Shown: one piece after another, positions 5,649-8,342 of the stretch | How the letters are laid out: each line of letters starts with the position of its first letter | Numbering within the stretch: position 1 is the stretch's first letter | Assembly (NCBI GenBank): GCA_021159525.1 | Contig: JAGHEC010000329.1 | Span: 1-8,342, forward strand | DNA: 8,342 nucleotides | Reading direction: 5' to 3' | Origin: Deltaproteobacteria bacterium | GTDB lineage: Bacteria; Desulfobacterota; DSM-4660; Desulfatiglandales; Desulfatiglandaceae | Translations under genes and position numbers: made by a program | Notes under the pieces: model-generated | What the model saw: the letters and a program-made list of their open reading frames with translations, nothing else | Told to the model about the DNA's origin: nothing | Database searches by the model: none

Positions 5649-7226
5649 TCATTTGAGATCGTATATCACCAACCTGCTCTGTGGAAGTCCCAGGAAATAG
5701 CTTTCGCTGGTAACAGAGGCCGCAATGAGTTCGGGACGGCCGTCATTATCAATATCCGCGACCTGGTATCCCACGGCAGTCCCGGACAGCTTGGGGGTCA
5801 CCCAGTTGGTGACGAGACCGGCCCCGTCCCAGTCCATGAAGTGGACCTTGCCGCTCCCGAACCAGCGAAAATCCCCGAATATGCGGGCGACCTTGGAGTG
5901 GTTTTGACAGACCACGATCTCCTCCTTCCCATCTTCATTGACATCATAAAGAAAGATGGGTGATGGCAGGAAAATCCGCGCCCCTGTCTGGACCATCCGA
6001 TTGACATTCACATCCATATAGTCCATGAACACGAGGCTGCCGCCGAAGTAATCGTCGCTCTTCCAGAGTCGCTCCCCTTGCTCAGTGAATACAGAGAGGT
6101 GCTCAAAAGGACCGAGCATGGTCGTATAGACGGCCCCCTTCCCCTCCAGATCGCTCTTGACGAAATTGAACACATTGCCGTCCTTAGGGAGCTGGATGGC
6201 CTCGCCTGCAACCAGCCTGTCTCCCCGGCGCATCAGGACATGCACGTCCCCGACATACTTTCCTTCGGCCGAGCGCCTCTGGCCCAAAAGCGTCTTGCCC
6301 CTATGAGGAAGATCCGCTACCCGGATCAGCCAGCTTTCTCTCTTTACGGACTCTCTGAAATTGCTCCCGTCCCATTCCAGGATGAAGGTGGATGCATTGG
6401 CGGCAGTCAGGTTGCTCACGTAGATCTCGGCTACGCCATTGCCCGTGAGATCAGCCACGGTCACGTAGATAAAATCGGGCGACCAGGTCCCCTTGATATC
6501 CTTGACCTGGACAAGCCTGTTCCTGGCCCACTTGTACACATAGACCGTGTCCTTGTCGATCAAGACCAGCTCCGTCTTTCCATCTCCGTCCACATCCCCC
6601 ACGGCCAATCCCCGGATTTCCAGCTTGTAGCGCTGAACATAAGAGGGCCTCTGGCGGCCCTCCGCCGCCTCTCCTACGGCCATAATCGAACCCCATTCCC
6701 TTGGGGCCTCCTCCATGCGCTGCTCCGACGGGTAAACCTTTTTTCCGGTGATCTTGGCGTTTATGTCTTCGGCAAACTGATTCACCGTAGGGATCACCCC
6801 ATCCATCCCCTTTGACTGATCAAAGGCGGTAACCAGCTCCTCCCCCTTGGCCACATCCAGGATCTTGGCATCAATACTGACGCTGTCCCCGAAAACAGTT
6901 AGGCTCCCCAGGATGACATAGTCGGCATTCAGGGCGTTTCCCACCTTCAATGCCTTTTCCTTGTCCAGAGGTCCGGGCACGGTCCCGACCGCCCTTTGGA
7001 CCGCACCCTTTTCGAAGACCTCCACCTTTCCCTTCCAGGCCAGACGCGAGTGGAGCATATCCATAATCCCGGACTGGAGAAAGGTCAGATCGCGGTCGGC
7101 ATTCATAGCAAAGGGGAGGACCGCAATCCTTTTCGCCGGCTCATCCCCTGCGGCCCGCGCTTGGGCAAGGGTCCAAACGGGAAAGACGACCAGGATGAAC
7201 AACAGAAAGGTGATCTTTATCTTCAT
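5649..7226 (-). CDS. Secreted CsgG/TolB-N-like and FG-GAP (VCBS) repeat protein
   Basis: This 525-residue protein is predicted to be exported. Residues 1-26 are a signal peptide (KIK, then a hydrophobic core to LAQARA). Residues 33-160 form an alpha/beta domain like those of CsgG, FlgO or the TolB N-terminus (RIAVLPFA, then ADYVILGSLTVFGDSVSIDA at 101-120). From about 200 a beta-propeller-like region carries calcium-binding FG-GAP motifs: DVDGDGKTEL (211-220), DLTGNGVAEI (259-268), DVNEDGKEEI (428-437) and DIDNDGRPEL (491-500), with a degenerate DLEGKG at 359. Such proteins are thought to bind partners or polysaccharides at the cell envelope; the specific role is unknown. AAGGAG precedes the ATG by only four bases. 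The next gene on the strand is the DUF1573 lipoprotein, so the two may share a transcript. Confidence 0.88.
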   Translation of the reverse strand: MKIKITFLLFILVVFPVWTLAQARAAGDEPAKRIAVLPFAMNADRDLTFLQSGIMDMLHSRLAWKGKVEVFEKGAVQRAVGTVPGPLDKEKALKVGNALNADYVILGSLTVFGDSVSIDAKILDVAKGEELVTAFDQSKGMDGVIPTVNQFAEDINAKITGKKVYPSEQRMEEAPREWGSIMAVGEAAEGRQRPSYVQRYKLEIRGLAVGDVDGDGKTELVLIDKDTVYVYKWARNRLVQVKDIKGTWSPDFIYVTVADLTGNGVAEIYVSNLTAANASTFILEWDGSNFRESVKRESWLIRVADLPHRGKTLLGQRRSAEGKYVGDVHVLMRRGDRLVAGEAIQLPKDGNVFNFVKSDLEGKGAVYTTMLGPFEHLSVFTEQGERLWKSDDYFGGSLVFMDYMDVNVNRMVQTGARIFLPSPIFLYDVNEDGKEEIVVCQNHSKVARIFGDFRWFGSGKVHFMDWDGAGLVTNWVTPKLSGTAVGYQVADIDNDGRPELIAASVTSESYFLGLPQSRLVIYDLK

Positions 7227-7264
7227 GGGGCTCCTTCATTTAGAACATGGCCGAAACGTAATCG

Positions 7265-7428
7265 CTCAATAAAGAGGCAGGAGGGTTTTTCTGACGCAAC
7301 TGCCGGGAGGGCGCCGTCTCTTTTTCGCTTGCTTAGCTCGACTCAGACCCCACCCTTCGGGCGGGCCCCCGGAAGAAAAATCCTCCGGCCCCGGCAGTAC
7401 GTTCGCTGTTATCCCCCTAATTATTGAG
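7265..7428 (-). repeat. Interspersed repeat, copy C (full length, MITE-like)
   Basis: This best-preserved copy is 164 bp and is bounded by CTCAATAA at 7265 and its exact complement TTATTGAG at 7421-7428. Inside those ends a second inverted pair occurs: ACTGCCGGGG near one end faces the complement of CTCCCGGCAGT near the other, so the element can fold on itself. There is no coding capacity worth the name, and no clear target-site duplication is visible. The layout fits a non-autonomous transposable element (MITE) or a large REP-like palindrome. It ends 38 bp upstream of the FG-GAP gene's start, so it probably forms part of that gene's promoter region or leader. Confidence 0.78.
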
Positions 7429-7524
7429 CTGATACGCCAAAACAATGCCCCCACCGCATCTCTGCACCCGTATGCCTCATACTGCAATAACATGGAGATT
7501 GTCTGAAAAAGGATGTGATCGCGC

Positions 7525-7785
7525 TCACCCTTTCAGGATGCCATAAAACTGCCCGGAGTGATCGACCTTGTCTCCCACCTTGGCGCCGCAGTACTTGCAT
7601 CGATATTCGTACCTGTCTCCGTCCGGAAGGACCAGGAGAAGAAATTTATTGACCGGAACCGCACGCCTGCAATTAGGGCAATAGAGCTCGGTGGCATCCA
7701 GCTCCCGAAAATCCGCCCCGTCATATCCCGCGTTTCGCGGGGGCCCGGCAGGGGGCTGCACAAAGCTGAAAAGACTCTCTTTCAT
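7525..7785 (-). CDS. Small zinc-ribbon protein of unknown function
   Basis: This 86-residue cytoplasmic protein has no signal peptide or membrane segment. Four cysteines in two knuckles, C36-P-N-C39 and C63-K-Y-C66, should bind one zinc ion; between them lies a hydrophobic beta strand (NKFLLLVLPDGD, 46-57). The first 30 residues are Pro/Gly-rich and probably flexible. The ATG at 7785 has a modest ribosome site, AAGG eight bases upstream. I do not recognise a named family; zinc ribbons of this size are often nucleic-acid- or protein-binding adaptors, but nothing here assigns a role. The opposite strand is also open over this stretch, but its peptide has no recognisable domain, whereas the cysteine pattern supports this strand. 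Confidence 0.72.
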   Translation of the reverse strand: MKESLFSFVQPPAGPPRNAGYDGADFRELDATELYCPNCRRAVPVNKFLLLVLPDGDRYEYRCKYCGAKVGDKVDHSGQFYGILKG

Positions 7786-8185
7786 CGAAAAAACCTTGGA
7801 TTTAGTATGGAAATCATGATATTGCTCTTAAACTCAAATACGGGTATACTTGTCAGGCGCCATCTAAGGCCTTTGATGAATGAACTGACGGTTCGGGATT
7901 CAGGCGGCCGAACAAAAATAATTGGCTCAATATTAACCACACCCATCCGTAAAGGCAAGGCATTTTCTAAGCCTTTGCCGGTTCGACCGACCGGTTCAAG
8001 GTTGGGTGGAAGGGCCATGGCTCGCCTTGGCCGCGGAATACAAAGGGGTGTAAAGATCCGGACCCGGGTAACCCGGCCTTGGTTATCCCCGGGACAGATT
8101 TATTTTACTGCAAGTGAAATGGATCAAGGAAGGGAATTAAACCTTACAGATTTCGCATCGCACTTCGAGCAATTAGAGGTATCAC
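7786..8185. other. 400-bp gap with no convincing gene; three consecutive hairpins
   Basis: No frame here has a ribosome site together with recognisable protein sequence. The stretch should hold the promoter of the zinc-ribbon gene, though none stands out. From 7951 to 8093 there are three inverted repeats in a row. GGCAAGGC (7954-7961) pairs with GCCTTTGCC (7971-7979) with a one-base bulge. CCGGT (7978-7982) pairs with ACCGG (7990-7994). CCCGGGTAACC (8063-8073) pairs with GGTTATCCCCGGG (8081-8093), an 11-bp stem with a two-base bulge and a seven-base loop. The last is followed by the T-rich ATTTATTTTA and might be a weak plus-strand terminator. Confidence 0.4.
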
Positions 8186-8266
8186 CTCAATAATTAGGGG
8201 GATAACTGCGAACATAGTGCCGGGGCAGAAGAATTTTTCTTCCGCTCCGGGCCTCCGGGCTGGTCT
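8186..8266 (+). repeat. Interspersed repeat, copy D (left half)
   Basis: The copy begins CTCAATAATTAGGGGGATAA and matches copy C at 53 of the first 59 positions by eye. It continues through CTTCCGCTCCGGGCCTCCGG to GGCTGGTCT, where similarity to the other copies stops, exactly as in copy B. A TTGAG at 8311-8315 could be the matching right end, in which case the element would be about 130 bp with an unrelated interior. The remaining sequence to the window edge holds a short GCGGG/CCCGC hairpin at 8283-8297 and nothing else recognised. Confidence 0.72.
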
Positions 8267-8342
8267 CTTGAGTGACTTATCTGCGGGGGACACCCGCCTG
8301 CCAAGGCCAATTGAGCGTTCTTGCCAAGACTTTCGTCCCGTG

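Noticed and set aside
5377..5652. Minus-strand open frame of 91 codons between the FG-GAP and lipoprotein genes
   Set aside because: It consists of repeat copy B and then overlaps the lipoprotein signal peptide in another frame, with no domain likeness.
6078..6815. Plus-strand open frame of 245 codons
   Set aside because: It is wholly antisense to the FG-GAP gene, whose signal peptide, domain order and calcium-binding motifs establish the true coding strand.
7558..8193. Long plus-strand open frame of 211 codons
   Set aside because: Its first third is antisense to the zinc-ribbon gene, the rest has no recognisable domain or ribosome site, and it ends inside repeat copy D.
1283..8266. CRISPR array or phage attachment sites as the explanation for the repeats
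   Set aside because: Copies are 80-164 bp long, kilobases apart, diverged and in both orientations, and there are no spacers, cas genes or integrase.

Overview
The window looks like chromosomal DNA of an anaerobic Gram-negative bacterium, most likely a Desulfobacterota (former Deltaproteobacteria) sulfate reducer or syntroph. This is an inference from the mix of genes: a divergent formate--tetrahydrofolate ligase, a small helix-turn-helix/zinc-ribbon regulator, and a DUF1573-type lipoprotein. No rRNA, tRNA, CRISPR array, transposase or phage gene was seen.

Left part (1-1814): the 3' end of a PLP-dependent aminotransferase on the plus strand converges on proC (minus). Upstream of proC lies a copy of an interspersed repeat, then a small HTH/zinc-ribbon regulator (minus).

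Centre (1815-4040): a divergent intergenic region with candidate promoters for both directions is followed by a roughly 190-nt fhs leader with alternative hairpins. Next come fhs (formate--THF ligase, one-carbon/Wood-Ljungdahl methyl branch) and a perfect-stem bidirectional terminator shared with the genes converging from the right.

Right part (4041-8342): everything recognisable is on the minus strand. In transcription order it holds a zinc-ribbon mini-protein, a secreted CsgG/TolB-N-like plus FG-GAP repeat protein, a DUF1573 lipoprotein and a frameshifted remnant that begins with an ATGA overlap. The most notable feature is that the lipoprotein frame is open from 5492 to 4473 except for one TGA. 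That TGA falls exactly where DUF1573 proteins carry the first Cys of their Cys-Gly-Cys motif, so the gene is a candidate selenoprotein, with a nonsense mutation as the main alternative.

Four copies of a previously unnamed (to me) repeat are scattered through the window at 1283, 5551, 7265 and 8186. The longest is 164 bp, begins and ends in CTCAATAA/TTATTGAG, and has nested inverted ends, so it resembles a MITE. Three copies sit about 40-60 bp upstream of minus-strand start codons. The gap at 7786-8185 has no convincing gene but contains three consecutive hairpins.
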